A model generated the notes under the pieces. It was not told the DNA's origin. It saw only the letters and a program-made list of their open reading frames with translations, and did no database searches. From a candidate division KSB1 bacterium (GTDB lineage Bacteria; Zhuqueibacterota; Zhuqueibacteria; Zhuqueibacterales; Zhuqueibacteraceae), in NCBI GenBank assembly GCA_034506175.1, contig JAPDQB010000017.1:48200-112199 (forward strand): 64,000 nt of DNA, written 5' to 3'. The translations under genes were made by a program, and so were the position numbers. Of the stretch, positions 45,158-54,348 are shown in pieces. Within the stretch, counting starts at the first letter, position 1. Each line of letters begins with the position of its first letter.

Positions 45158-46224
45158 ACAAACGCTTGTCGGAGATACTCCGTTGCCCGGGCTGTCAGAG
45201 CAAATTGGATTTAAAAATCTACCACGAAGATTCGGCGGAAGTGATTGCCGGACTCCTCATCTGTGGTTGTGGAGAAAAGTTTCCCGTGCATCGAGGCGTT
45301 CCACGCATGTTCCTTTCGGCAAAGCATGGCGTTGCTCCTGATTTTGTGAACGAGTTTGCCGGCCAGTTGCAAACCGATGCGCCGGAATTTTTATCCCGCG
45401 CCCAACATTGGAGCGCGAAAGATTTTTCTTTTTCAGCGCAATGGGAAAATTACGAATACAGCGATGAAACGTGGGAAATCAAACTCGCCGATCGGGTGCG
45501 ATTTTTTTATCGCTATTTAAAAACACCCCTGGGCGCGCTCAACGGCGCACTCGTGCTCGACGCCGGCTGCGGCAATGGCACGCTCAGCGCCGCGCTGGCG
45601 GCCTCCGGTCCTGAAATCGTGGCCGTGGATTTCAGCACGAGTGTGGAAAGGGCGCATCGGCATCGGGCCGCGTTCGCAAAAGATCGCGCCGATCACGTGC
45701 ACTATGTTCAGGCTGATCTTCAGCAGCCGCCCTTTAGCCGCAATACCTTTGACATCATTTACAGCGACGGTGTGCTGCATCATACGCCGGATACGAGAAC
45801 CTCCTTCAATGCGCTCGCACCGCTGGTTAAAAGCGGCGGAAAATTTTTTGTCTGGCTTTATCGCAAAGATCTCTCGCTCTATTTTCGCCTGAAAGCCGTG
45901 ATCATTCTCATCATCCGCACCGTGTTGCGGCGATTTCCGCGCCCGCTGCGATCGGCCTTTTGTTTTGCCGTTGCCGCCCTCATGCTGGTGGTTCTGCGCT
46001 TATGGCGTTGGCTCGGCTTCAAAAGCCGGCGCAAAATCATACCGCTCAAACTCAAAGCGACAAATTTAATGGACACCTTTACGCCGCAATTCAAGCACGA
46101 GCATACGCCCGCGGAGGTCAAGCCGTGGTTTGAAGCGCAGGGTTTCAGAGACGTCGAAGACACCACGATTTATGAGCTTCGGCTCGGTGATTTTGGCTTC
46201 GGCATGCTGGGAGTCAAAAAATAA
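45154..46224 (+). CDS. SAM-dependent methyltransferase with N-terminal zinc-ribbon (Trm112-like)
   Basis: A 356-residue protein. The N-terminal Trm112-like ribbon (LRCPGCQSKLDLKI...LICGCGEKFPVHRGVPRML-type, with CPGC and CGCG pairs) is followed by a class I methyltransferase (LVLDAGCGNGTLSAALAASG; DGVLHHTPDTRTSFNALAPL). Hydrophobic segments (AVIILIIRTVLRR; SAFCFAVAALMLVVLRLW) suggest membrane association. ATGA overlap with the upstream GT4; one base before the second AsnB start. Confidence 0.88.
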   Translation: MNKRLSEILRCPGCQSKLDLKIYHEDSAEVIAGLLICGCGEKFPVHRGVPRMFLSAKHGVAPDFVNEFAGQLQTDAPEFLSRAQHWSAKDFSFSAQWENYEYSDETWEIKLADRVRFFYRYLKTPLGALNGALVLDAGCGNGTLSAALAASGPEIVAVDFSTSVERAHRHRAAFAKDRADHVHYVQADLQQPPFSRNTFDIIYSDGVLHHTPDTRTSFNALAPLVKSGGKFFVWLYRKDLSLYFRLKAVIILIIRTVLRRFPRPLRSAFCFAVAALMLVVLRLWRWLGFKSRRKIIPLKLKATNLMDTFTPQFKHEHTPAEVKPWFEAQGFRDVEDTTIYELRLGDFGFGMLGVKK

Positions 46225-46225
46225 C

Positions 46226-48097
46226 ATGTGCGGTATTGCCGGCATATTTTCTCTTGATCCTAAAACGCCTGTCACCTCCGAACAAATACAGAGAATGACG
46301 GACACCATCCGCCATCGCGGGCCGGATGATGACGGCATTTATGTCAACGGTTCAATCGGCCTCGGCCATCGCCGCCTGGCGATTATCGATCGTTCCCCTG
46401 ATGGCCATCAACCGATGGCTGGCTCGGAGGGCGCGACGTGGATAATTTACAACGGCGAGCTTTATAATTATCTCGAATTGCGCGCGGAGCTAAAAACCAA
46501 GGGCCATCAATTCAGATCGCAAAGCGACACCGAAGTCATTTTGCACGCCTATCAAGAATATGGCCCGGATTGTCTGTCGCGTTTCAACGGCATGTTTGCC
46601 TTGGCGCTGTGGGATGAGAAACTGCGGCGCTTGTTTCTGGCACGCGACCGCTTCGGCATCAAACCGCTTTATTTTCATCGCGCCGCCCATCAGCTTCTTT
46701 TTGCCTCTGAAATCAAAGCGTTGCTGCCGCTGTTGGAAAATCGCCCGCAGCCCAATCAACAACTCGTTTATGATTTCCTGACCACGGGCATGCTCGATCA
46801 CACCGACGATACTTTTTTTACGGGCATTCAAAAATTGCCGCCAGCGCATTACTTGCTCGTCACCGCCACGGGCCAGGAAACCATCAAACGCTATTGGGAT
46901 TTTGCGGTGAGCAATGAGGTGATTCCGCTTGCGGAGAAAGTTGTGGAGGAGAAAAGCCGCGAGTTTTTCGAGCTTTTTACCGACGCGGTGCGCGCCCACT
47001 TGATCAGCGACGTCACTGTCGGCTCCTGCCTCAGCGGCGGTTTGGATTCTTCCGCCGTGGTGTCTGTCATCAGCAATCTCATCGCACAAAAGCAGGCCGA
47101 AGCTGTTGGCGTGCGCCCGCAAACATTTTCCGCCTGTTATAAAAATAGTGTTATTGACGAGCAGCGCCATATCGACGTCGTCGTCCAATCATCTGGTGCG
47201 CTTTCGCACCGCGTTTTTCCGCAAGCCGCCGGCTTCCTCCAGGCGTTGCCGCAATTGCTGTGGCATCAGGAGGAGCCGTTTGGCGGCAGCAGCATTTATG
47301 CGCAATGGGAAGTGATGCGGCTGGCGCGCGAAAACGGCGTGATTGTTTTGCTGGATGGTCAGGGCGCGGATGAACAACTGCTCGGCTATCGCAAATTTTA
47401 CGTTTTTTATGTGCTGGAGCTGCTGCGCCGCCGTCGTCTGTTGTTGGGCTTGAAAGAATCGGCCAAACATTTCAGCTCGTGGAACGTTCTCAAAACTTTG
47501 CAACTGCGGCGCGGTTTGCGCTATTTGCCGGGAAGGAATTTCGGCTCGACCGCGACGGCGAAAGCGCTGTTGCAGAACAGCTTTGCCACGCGCTTTGACG
47601 AATTGTCCATTTCTTTGAATCGCCGAGCCGATCTCGGCGAGCGTATCAAAGCCGATATGACCCGCTTCAGCTTGCCGGTGTTGTTGCGCTACGAGGATAA
47701 AAACTCCATGGCCTTCTCCCGCGAAGCGCGCGTGCCGTTTCTCGATCATCGTTTGGTGGAGTATGTTGCCGCGCTGCCGCTCAATTTGAAATTGCGCGAC
47801 GGCTGGACCAAATACTGCCTGCGGCGCGGTGCGCAAAACATCGTGCCGCGCCAAATTTTGCAGCGCAAAGACAAGCTCGGCTTTGCCACACCGGAAGATG
47901 AGTGGCTTCGTGGCGCGTTGAAAGATGAGGTGAACAATACATTTACCACAGCCTTTTTTTTGCCGGAGTTTATTAAACGATCAGAATTGCAAAATCAGTT
48001 CAATGCTTTCATAAGTGGCAAGCGGCCGCTTCTTTCCAGCGAATTCTTTTTTCGTTTTTATATTTTGGAAAAGTGGGCGAAAACTTTTTTTTCGTAG
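46226..48097 (+). CDS. Asparagine-synthase-family amidotransferase (copy 2)
   Basis: A 623-residue paralogue of the first AsnB-like enzyme. The ATG at 46226 (MCGIAGIFSLDP) gives the catalytic Cys2. The glutaminase half has IRHRGPDDDGIYVNG and YNGELYNYLELRAEL; the synthetase half has LSGGLDSSAVVSVISNL and LLDGQGADEQLLGY. It diverges clearly from copy 1, so the two are not a recent tandem duplicate and may act on different acceptors. Followed by a palindromic repeat, not by a direct overlap. Confidence 0.92.
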   Translation: MCGIAGIFSLDPKTPVTSEQIQRMTDTIRHRGPDDDGIYVNGSIGLGHRRLAIIDRSPDGHQPMAGSEGATWIIYNGELYNYLELRAELKTKGHQFRSQSDTEVILHAYQEYGPDCLSRFNGMFALALWDEKLRRLFLARDRFGIKPLYFHRAAHQLLFASEIKALLPLLENRPQPNQQLVYDFLTTGMLDHTDDTFFTGIQKLPPAHYLLVTATGQETIKRYWDFAVSNEVIPLAEKVVEEKSREFFELFTDAVRAHLISDVTVGSCLSGGLDSSAVVSVISNLIAQKQAEAVGVRPQTFSACYKNSVIDEQRHIDVVVQSSGALSHRVFPQAAGFLQALPQLLWHQEEPFGGSSIYAQWEVMRLARENGVIVLLDGQGADEQLLGYRKFYVFYVLELLRRRRLLLGLKESAKHFSSWNVLKTLQLRRGLRYLPGRNFGSTATAKALLQNSFATRFDELSISLNRRADLGERIKADMTRFSLPVLLRYEDKNSMAFSREARVPFLDHRLVEYVAALPLNLKLRDGWTKYCLRRGAQNIVPRQILQRKDKLGFATPEDEWLRGALKDEVNNTFTTAFFLPEFIKRSELQNQFNAFISGKRPLLSSEFFFRFYILEKWAKTFFS

Positions 48098-48150
48098 TCG
48101 CGCCTTCTGGCGCTCAATGTTCGGTGGTTATAGTATACCACGAAAATGCC

Positions 48151-48202
48151 GTAGCGCCGGCTTCCAGCCTGCCTTCGTTTGCAGGCTGGAAGCCGGCGTT
48201 AC
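48151..48202. repeat. GC-rich palindromic repeat (family B)
   Basis: Two 22-bp arms (48151-48172 and 48181-48202) form an inverted repeat with one mismatch and an 8-nt CTTCGTTT loop. The arm core GCAGGCTGGAAGCCGGC recurs at 57110-57126 and 57165-57181 beside the CHAT gene. It lies between the second AsnB gene and a glycosyltransferase. Confidence 0.75.
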
Positions 48203-48218
48203 GGGATTACTACAAACT

Positions 48219-49463
48219 ATGCGCATTCTCTATCTCTCGCAATATTTTCCTCCGGAAGTCGGCGCAACGCAAACCCGCTCGTATGAAATGGCGGCCGGCC
48301 TCGTTCGCGCCGGCCATCAGGTGACGATGATCGCCGAGGTGCCGAATCATCCCAGCGGCATCATTCCGCCGGAATATCGCGGCAAATTTTACGAACGCAC
48401 CAGGCTTGACGGCATCGAAGTCATTCGCGTGTGGGTCAAAGCCTCGCCGGTGAAAAATTTTCGCAATCGCCTGGTGTTTTATTTGAGCTACATGATGACG
48501 GCCATTTTCGCCGGTTTGTTTTTCGCGCGTGGAAAGTATGACGTCATTTACGCCACCTCGCCGCCGCTGTTTGCCGGCGCGGCCGGATTGTCGCTCAGTT
48601 ATTTGCGGCGCATCCCCTTCGTCTTCGAAGTGCGCGATCTCTGGCCGGAATCCGCAGTGGTAATGGGCGAATTGCAAAACCCTGGCGCGATTGCCTGGGC
48701 CGAAAAATTGGAAAAAGCTTGTTACCGGCGTGCGCGGCGGATCGTTGCCGCCACCGACGGCATTCGCCGCCGGCTGATCGAACGCAAGCTGCCGGCGGAA
48801 AAAATAACTTTTATTCCCAACGGCGCCAACCTGAAAATTTTTCAGCCGCGGCCCGAAGAGGGAAAACAGCGGCGCGCCGAGCTTGGTTTGAACGGCAAGT
48901 TCGTTGTTCTTTACGCCGGCATCTTGGGCGTGGCGCAAGGGCTGGAAACTCTCATCGAAGCGGCACGTTTGCTCGCAGAGCATCATGACATTCATTTTCT
49001 TTTTATTGGCGAAGGCCCGAAAAAAAACGACCTCATTGCCTCGGCGGCGCGGGCACAATTAAACAATATCATTCTGCTCGGCGAGAAACCGCAAAAAGAA
49101 ATGGCCGGTTATTTCTCCGCCGCCGATGTGGCGCTGGTGCCGTTGCGAAACTTGGAACTGTTTCAAGGCGCGTTGCCGTCGAAGATGTTCGAGGCGTGGG
49201 CCTGCGCCTGTCCGGTGGTGCTGAGCGTAAACGGCGAAGCGCAAACCGTTTTGCAGCAAGCGCAAGCCGGCCTTCACGCGCCGCCGGAAGACGCCGCCGC
49301 CATTGCCGACGCCATTCTCAAATTGAAAAACGCCCCGGCAGCGCGCCGGCAAATGGGAGAAAACGGCCGCCGCTTTGTGATGCAAAACTACTCGCGCGAG
49401 CGCGCCGCACAAAAATTAGAAGAACTCTTGACGCAAACGATCATGACGCAAAAACCACGATAA
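48219..49463 (+). CDS. GT4 glycosyltransferase (WbuB/WcaI-like)
   Basis: A 414-residue GT-B enzyme starting MRILYLSQYFPPEVGATQTR, the typical N-terminus of WbuB-type transferases that act on N-acetylated aminosugars. RIPFVFEVRDLWPESAVVMG and the donor-side VVLYAGILGVAQGLETLIEA and LPSKMFEAWACACPVVLSVN follow. The ATG at 48219 starts 16 bp after the palindromic repeat. It precedes the initiating transferase gene. Confidence 0.9.
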   Translation: MRILYLSQYFPPEVGATQTRSYEMAAGLVRAGHQVTMIAEVPNHPSGIIPPEYRGKFYERTRLDGIEVIRVWVKASPVKNFRNRLVFYLSYMMTAIFAGLFFARGKYDVIYATSPPLFAGAAGLSLSYLRRIPFVFEVRDLWPESAVVMGELQNPGAIAWAEKLEKACYRRARRIVAATDGIRRRLIERKLPAEKITFIPNGANLKIFQPRPEEGKQRRAELGLNGKFVVLYAGILGVAQGLETLIEAARLLAEHHDIHFLFIGEGPKKNDLIASAARAQLNNIILLGEKPQKEMAGYFSAADVALVPLRNLELFQGALPSKMFEAWACACPVVLSVNGEAQTVLQQAQAGLHAPPEDAAAIADAILKLKNAPAARRQMGENGRRFVMQNYSRERAAQKLEELLTQTIMTQKPR

Positions 49464-49484
49464 ACTGATCGGAAAATTTTGTCC

Positions 49485-50609
49485 ATGCTTGCCCTCATTT
49501 ATGTTTATCTTTTTTTACTGTCCTTGCTGCTCGCATTGATTTTTGTGCCGATGGCGCGCCGGCTGGCTTTTCATTTGAATATGATCGATCATCCCGACCC
49601 CTCGGGGCGCAAAGCGCACGCGCAGGCGCGGCCTCTGCTTGGCGGCCTGGCGATCTATTTCGCCTTTACGCTCGCTTTGCTTGCGCAAATTCTGGGGTTT
49701 CATTTTTTTCAAAATCAGGCGTGGTTTTCCTCGCGCTGGCCGTTTTTAACCGAACAATCGCGCCATTTTCTCGAGGTCTTGCCGAAATTGCTGGCGATTT
49801 GGGGCGGCGCTACGCTGATGGTCATCCTGGGATTCATCGACGACCGTCGCGGCGCCGGATTTTCTTACAAAATCAAATTCATCATCCAAATCGCCGCCGC
49901 GTGTCTGTTGCCGCTCGCCGGCGTGCGCACCGACTTCATGCCCTCGACCGTACTCAATGCCTTCATCACGATCATCTGGATCGTCGGCATTACCAACGCC
50001 TTCAATTTGCTCGACAACATGGACGGGCTTTCGGCCGGCATCGCGGTGATTGCCGCCGCCATCTTTTTTTTGATCACCACGGCGCAGGCACAAGTTTTTT
50101 CCGCGATGATCTTTGCGTTGTTTGCCGGCGCGGCTGCGGGTTTTCTCATTCATAATTTCAATCCCGCAAAAATTTTCATGGGCGACACCGGCAGCTTGTT
50201 TTTGGGCTACATGCTCGCCGCGCTCTCCATCACCAGCAGTTACGTCGTGCCCACCAGCGTCAATCTTTTGCCCGTCATCTCGCCGCTCTTGATTCTCAGC
50301 CTGCCGATTTTCGACACGCTGTCGGTGATGATGATTCGGCGGCGCGAAGGCCGGCCACTGTTCATCGGCGACCGCCGCCATTTTTCCCATCGGCTGGTCG
50401 AGCTGGGCATGAGCCAGCGCGGCGCGGTGATTTTCATTTATCTCGTTGCCCTCAGCATCGGCCTCGCCGCCGCCCTCCTGCCCTATTTGCCGTTATGGGG
50501 GCAAATTCTCGTGCTTCTGCAAACCGTCGCGATTTACCTCATGATTACGATCTTGATGCATGTCGCCAAACGGCGGTGGCAATTCAACGGGCGCGATAGG
50601 CTTGCCTAA
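49485..50609 (+). CDS. Undecaprenyl-phosphate GlcNAc-1-phosphate transferase (WecA/MraY family)
   Basis: A 374-residue polytopic protein that loads the first sugar phosphate on undecaprenyl phosphate. Motifs: VILGFIDDRRGAGFSYKIKF (DD motif), ITNAFNLLDNMDGLSAGIAV, AKIFMGDTGSLFLGYMLAA and the WecA-type HFSHRL box in FIGDRRHFSHRLVELGM. A TTG at 49479 just upstream is an alternative start. It closes the 13-kb polysaccharide cluster. Confidence 0.92.
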   Translation: MLALIYVYLFLLSLLLALIFVPMARRLAFHLNMIDHPDPSGRKAHAQARPLLGGLAIYFAFTLALLAQILGFHFFQNQAWFSSRWPFLTEQSRHFLEVLPKLLAIWGGATLMVILGFIDDRRGAGFSYKIKFIIQIAAACLLPLAGVRTDFMPSTVLNAFITIIWIVGITNAFNLLDNMDGLSAGIAVIAAAIFFLITTAQAQVFSAMIFALFAGAAAGFLIHNFNPAKIFMGDTGSLFLGYMLAALSITSSYVVPTSVNLLPVISPLLILSLPIFDTLSVMMIRRREGRPLFIGDRRHFSHRLVELGMSQRGAVIFIYLVALSIGLAAALLPYLPLWGQILVLLQTVAIYLMITILMHVAKRRWQFNGRDRLA

Positions 50610-50640
50610 AAACGTGTCTGAAAAGTAAAAAACTGAGACT

Positions 50641-50698
50641 GACCGGTCACTTAAATTTGTTGAAACCTCAAAATTTTAAGCACTAAAAGTGACCGGTC
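50641..50698. repeat. Inverted repeat with GACCGGTC core
   Basis: GACCGGTCACTT (50641-50652) and AAGTGACCGGTC (50687-50698) are perfect 12-bp arms 34 nt apart, 31 bp after the WecA-like stop. It may be a terminator without a T-run or the ends of a tiny element. Confidence 0.5.
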
Positions 50699-50889
50699 TG
50701 TGACTTTAAACTTTCCCAACAAAGATCAAAAATAATTCTTGCTTTTCCGTCAAAATCTGTTATCTTACCAATATCGTTCTGAAGGCCATAGCCACAACGC
50801 TCTTTCCATAGGATGAAAGGAAGGGCGTGAAAAACAGAACGGATTTCATTCATCGACCTGGCTGTATCCGCACTCCGTTTTACCAGCAT
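50683..50889 (-). CDS. Small hypothetical open frame
   Basis: 68 residues, ending within the right arm of the inverted repeat. The C-terminal stretch (GKARIIFDLCWESLKSQTG) looks protein-like, but no family is recognised; the frame may be a fragment. The surrounding 50610-51084 gap otherwise holds only the inverted repeats listed here. Confidence 0.25.
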   Translation of the reverse strand: MLVKRSADTARSMNEIRSVFHALPFILWKERCGYGLQNDIGKITDFDGKARIIFDLCWESLKSQTGHF

Positions 50890-50978
50890 CCATAAATTCT
50901 CGTCAACATTCTCGCCGGTATTTTTTCAATCCTTTCGACGTGCATCTTGCGCTGCTACCGAAAACTTTTATTCACCTT

Positions 50979-51063
50979 GCAAGGGGCAGAGGGTAAATTG
51001 CAGGCTGGCCGTTCCAATTTTCTCCTTGCAGTTTGCCGCTTGCAAATTGCCACTTGCCCTTGC
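50979..51063. repeat. Imperfect inverted repeat of GCAAGGGGCA words (family C)
   Basis: Left arm 50979-51002 (GCAAGGGGCAGAGGG...) and right arm 51040-51063 (TTGCAAATTGCCACTTGCCC...) are imperfect inverted copies. The same word GCAAGGGGCAAGTTGCAA occurs at 56880-56897. Located upstream of the DUF1800 gene, inside its probable leader. Confidence 0.5.
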
Positions 51064-51084
51064 TATTTGACAGGAGGGTGTCTC

Positions 51085-52638
51085 ATGACCGAAGTCTTAA
51101 GTCCTGTTTCATCCATTGACGGTGGCCAAACGTCGAGGCGAAGGCCGGCACAGCCGGTCATCCATTGGCAGCCGTCACCGCGCCGGCTGGATGGATACAA
51201 TCTGGCCGGCACAACCTGGGGCGCGCCACACATCCGTCATCTGTTGACGCGCGCTTCCTTCGGCGTTGCGGTTGACGAGGTCAACGCGCTGCTGCCGTAT
51301 GGCAAAACGCAGCTCGTGAATCGTCTCTTTGTCGAAGATCCGCTGCCGGCGCCACCCGGAAACTGGGTCAACGAGCCATTTGACCCGGTCGCCTACCGCA
51401 ACTTGACCCAAGCCGAACAACAGGCGTGGCAGCGCGCCAATCGCCTCCGCATCGAAGAAGTGCGCAACTGGTGGATTCTGCAAATGGCCGCCAGGCCGTT
51501 CAACCTGCGCGAGAAGATGACGCTGTTTTGGCACAACCATTTTACCTCCGAGTTTGACGTCGTGCAACTGGCGCAGTGGATTTATCTCCAACACGATACA
51601 CTCCGCCGAAACGCGCTCGGCAACTTCCGCAATTTTCTCAAAGCCATTTACAAAGATCCCGCCATGCTGATTTATCTCGACGGCGTGCGCAACGTCGCGC
51701 GACAGCCGAACGAGAATTTCGCGCGCGAACTGCTCGAATTGTTCACCATGGGCGTCGGCAATTATACCGAAAACGACATCAAACAAGCGGCACGCGCTTT
51801 CACCGGCTGGCAAATCGACAGCCGCAACATCGGCAGCACCGACCCGAACAAGCCGGTCGCGTTTTTGAACACGCGGGCGCATGACACCGGCGTCAAAACC
51901 TTTTTCGGCAAAAGCGGCAACTTCGGCGGCGACGAGATCATCGATATCATCCTGGAACAGCCAGTGGTCGCGGAATTCATCTGCGACAAATTGTATAAAT
52001 TCTTTGTGAGCCGCGAAACGGACAAAGCCTTTGTGACACAGCTGGCGAACACGTTCCGCCAAAACAATTACGAGATCAAACCGGTGCTGCAGGCCATTTT
52101 TGAAAGCGACCATTTTTACAGCGATCACGCGGTGGCGTCTTTGATCAAAAGCCCGATTGAATTAGGCGTGAGCAGCGTGAGAATGCTCAAACCCAGGCGC
52201 GTCACCCCCTCCTACATTCTTCGCACCGCCGCCTCGCTCGATCAGGATCTCTTCAATCCGCCCAACGTCGCCGGCTGGCCCGGGCAGCGCAGTTGGATCA
52301 ATGCCACCACCTTTGTGACGCGCAACGTTTTTTCTGAAACTTACATCATGGGCGGCACCATCGAGAATCCCGGCAATCCCAACCGCACGCAGATCGATGT
52401 CGACGCGATGGCTTTTGCGCGCAGCTTCGGCGTGGAAAAAGCCCCGGCTTTGGTCGATGCTTTTACCGCTCATTTGCTGCGTTATCCACTTGACGAGGCC
52501 ACACGCGATTTCTTGATTACCGTGCTCGTCGGCAGCGCGGACCCCAACGATTGGTCACTGAATTATCCCGGTGCCGACCGGCAGGTCAAGGACTGCCTGG
52601 TGCAGATCATGCGCTTGCCGGAATTTCAACTCATGTGA
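51085..52638 (+). CDS. DUF1800 domain protein
   Basis: A 517-residue protein of the DUF1800 family: IRHLLTRASFGVAVDEVNAL, WWILQMAARPFNLREKMTLF then WHNHFTSEFD, NENFARELLELFTMGVGNYT and PPNVAGWPGQRSWIN. AGGAGGG lies upstream of the ATG at 51085. DUF1800 and DUF1501 proteins are usually encoded together, as here; their function is not established, though export is common. No clear signal peptide at this start, which is odd for the family. Confidence 0.9.
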   Translation: MTEVLSPVSSIDGGQTSRRRPAQPVIHWQPSPRRLDGYNLAGTTWGAPHIRHLLTRASFGVAVDEVNALLPYGKTQLVNRLFVEDPLPAPPGNWVNEPFDPVAYRNLTQAEQQAWQRANRLRIEEVRNWWILQMAARPFNLREKMTLFWHNHFTSEFDVVQLAQWIYLQHDTLRRNALGNFRNFLKAIYKDPAMLIYLDGVRNVARQPNENFARELLELFTMGVGNYTENDIKQAARAFTGWQIDSRNIGSTDPNKPVAFLNTRAHDTGVKTFFGKSGNFGGDEIIDIILEQPVVAEFICDKLYKFFVSRETDKAFVTQLANTFRQNNYEIKPVLQAIFESDHFYSDHAVASLIKSPIELGVSSVRMLKPRRVTPSYILRTAASLDQDLFNPPNVAGWPGQRSWINATTFVTRNVFSETYIMGGTIENPGNPNRTQIDVDAMAFARSFGVEKAPALVDAFTAHLLRYPLDEATRDFLITVLVGSADPNDWSLNYPGADRQVKDCLVQIMRLPEFQLM

Positions 52639-52652
52639 TTACGTTTTACTTC

Positions 52653-52679
52653 TACGTTTTACGCAACACGTAAAACGTA
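52653..52679. repeat. Palindrome of ACGTTTTACG words
   Basis: TACGTTTTACG (52653-52663) and CGTAAAACGTA (52669-52679) form an 11-bp stem with a CAACA loop. A further TTACGTTTTAC lies directly upstream (52639-52649). It separates the DUF1800 and DUF1501 genes and may weaken read-through between them. Confidence 0.65.
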
Positions 52680-52716
52680 ATTCGTAAGAGAAAAATTTTA
52701 CTAGAAGGAAAAAAAC

Positions 52717-54258
52717 ATGAATCGACGCGATTTTATACAAGTGATGATGCCGCTGGCGGGAATGCCGGTGGTGTGGCCGATGTGGTCGTTCGCCAAGCCG
52801 CTGATGGGCTCCGGCAAATCAAAATATCCGACCAATTTTCCCAACGACGGCCGGGTGTTGGTGCTGGTGCAAATGGCCGGCGGCAACGACGGCTTGAACA
52901 CGATTGTGCCGTTTGGGCACGACGCCTATTACACGGCGCGGCCGCAATTGGCGATTCCGAAAGATCAAGTCATCAAGTTAAACAACGAAGTCGGTTTTCA
53001 TCCGGGGCTGAAACCTTTGCAGCCGATGTTTGACAGCGGCGCGTTTTCGATCGTGCACGGCGTGGGTTATCCCAATCCCGATCGCTCGCATTTTCGCTCG
53101 ACCGACATTTGGCTGACCGGATCCGGCTCCGAAGATGTCGCAAGCACCGGCTGGCTGGGACGTTATTTCGATCTCTTGTGCCCGCCGGGAGAAGAGTGCG
53201 GCACTTACGGCCCGCCGGCGATTCAAATTGGTTTGACCTCATCTCTCGCGCTGTTGGGTCGCGAGCAAAAAGGCATTGCGTTGCAAAATCCTCTGCAATT
53301 TTACGAACTCGTGCAACGCCAAGGCTCCGGGCACAATCCGACCCCCAAGCCCACACCAACGACGCCGGCCGGAAAGGAGCTCGAGTTTTTGCGCGACACG
53401 GCGGCTTCGGCGTTTGAATTTGCCGGCGATATTGTGAAGGCCTACGACAGCAAAAATAATCTCGTACAATATCCGAACGAGTCTCTCGCCGCGCAACTGC
53501 AAATCGTGGCGCGCATGATTGCCGGCGGCTTGAGCACGCGCGTCTACATCGTTTCCATTCGCGGCTTTGATACGCACGCCGGGCAGTTGGGGGTGCACCA
53601 GGCGCTGTTGGATGAAATGGCTACATCGATCACAGCGTTTTATCAGGATCTTGCCGCGCTCGGCGTCGCTGATCGTGTCGTGGGTTTGTGCTTTTCCGAA
53701 TTTGGCCGCCGGGTAAAAGAAAACGCCAGCCTCGGCACCGACCACGGCACTTCGGCGCCGATTTTTATGTTCGGCAAACCGATTGTCGGCGGCATTCACG
53801 GCAACCAGCCGAGCTTGACCGATCTTGAAAACGGCGATTTGAAAATGGTTTTTGATTATCGCCAAATTTATGCTTCGGTGCTGGAGCAATGGCTCCTCGG
53901 CGATTCCGCCAAAATTCTCGGCGGCTCGTTCAACACCTTGCCACTCATCAATTCTACCACGAAAGTCGAGGACCGTCAGAATACGGCGGTTCCCGAAACC
54001 TATTTTCTGGCGCAAAATTATCCGAATCCGTTCAATCCGCAAACCACCATTTCATTCGGCCTGCCGCGCCGCACGCACGTGCAGTTGGTGATTCTCAACA
54101 ATCTCGGCCAGGAAATCGAGCGGCTGATTGATGGCGAACAGCCGGCCGGCCGGCACACCATAAGCTGGTCTGCCAACGGCCATGCAAGTGGAATGTATTT
54201 TTATCGCCTGCGGGCGGGAAGCTTTGAGGAGACGAAGCGGATGAGCCTGGTGCGATGA
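52717..54258 (+). CDS. DUF1501 domain protein with type IX secretion sorting domain
   Basis: A 513-residue exported protein of the sulfatase-like DUF1501 family. It begins MNRRDFIQVMMPLAG, a twin-arginine-like signal. The DUF1501 body (LVLVQMAGGNDGLNTIVPFG; PNPDRSHFRSTDIW; GFDTHAGQLGVHQALLDEM; FSEFGRRVKENASLGTDHGT) fills about 40-405. The last about 85 residues are a Por/T9SS type A sorting domain: FLAQNYPNPFNPQTTISFGL then GMYFYRLRAGSFEETKRMSL. So it is probably exported and attached at the surface. AAGGA lies upstream of the ATG. Confidence 0.93.
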   Translation: MNRRDFIQVMMPLAGMPVVWPMWSFAKPLMGSGKSKYPTNFPNDGRVLVLVQMAGGNDGLNTIVPFGHDAYYTARPQLAIPKDQVIKLNNEVGFHPGLKPLQPMFDSGAFSIVHGVGYPNPDRSHFRSTDIWLTGSGSEDVASTGWLGRYFDLLCPPGEECGTYGPPAIQIGLTSSLALLGREQKGIALQNPLQFYELVQRQGSGHNPTPKPTPTTPAGKELEFLRDTAASAFEFAGDIVKAYDSKNNLVQYPNESLAAQLQIVARMIAGGLSTRVYIVSIRGFDTHAGQLGVHQALLDEMATSITAFYQDLAALGVADRVVGLCFSEFGRRVKENASLGTDHGTSAPIFMFGKPIVGGIHGNQPSLTDLENGDLKMVFDYRQIYASVLEQWLLGDSAKILGGSFNTLPLINSTTKVEDRQNTAVPETYFLAQNYPNPFNPQTTISFGLPRRTHVQLVILNNLGQEIERLIDGEQPAGRHTISWSANGHASGMYFYRLRAGSFEETKRMSLVR

Positions 54259-54270
54259 TGCTTGATGCTG

Positions 54271-54341
54271 CTTACTCCTACTCTTACTCGCTCTTAATGC
54301 TTACCAAAGCGAGTAGGAGCAAGAGAAAGAGTAGGAGTAAG
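54271..54341. terminator. Nested inverted repeat between convergent genes
   Basis: CTTACTCCTACTCTT (54271-54285) pairs with AAGAGTAGGAGTAAG (54327-54341), and inside it ACTCGCT (54286-54292) pairs with AGCGAGT (54308-54314). It fills most of the 90-bp gap between two convergent genes and may terminate both; the low-complexity wording also fits the palindromic repeats elsewhere in the window. Confidence 0.55.
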
Positions 54342-54348
54342 AGCAAGT

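Noticed and set aside
37337..50609. A prophage or plasmid region
   Set aside because: No phage structural, replication or partition genes are seen; the genes form an ordinary surface-glycan cluster.
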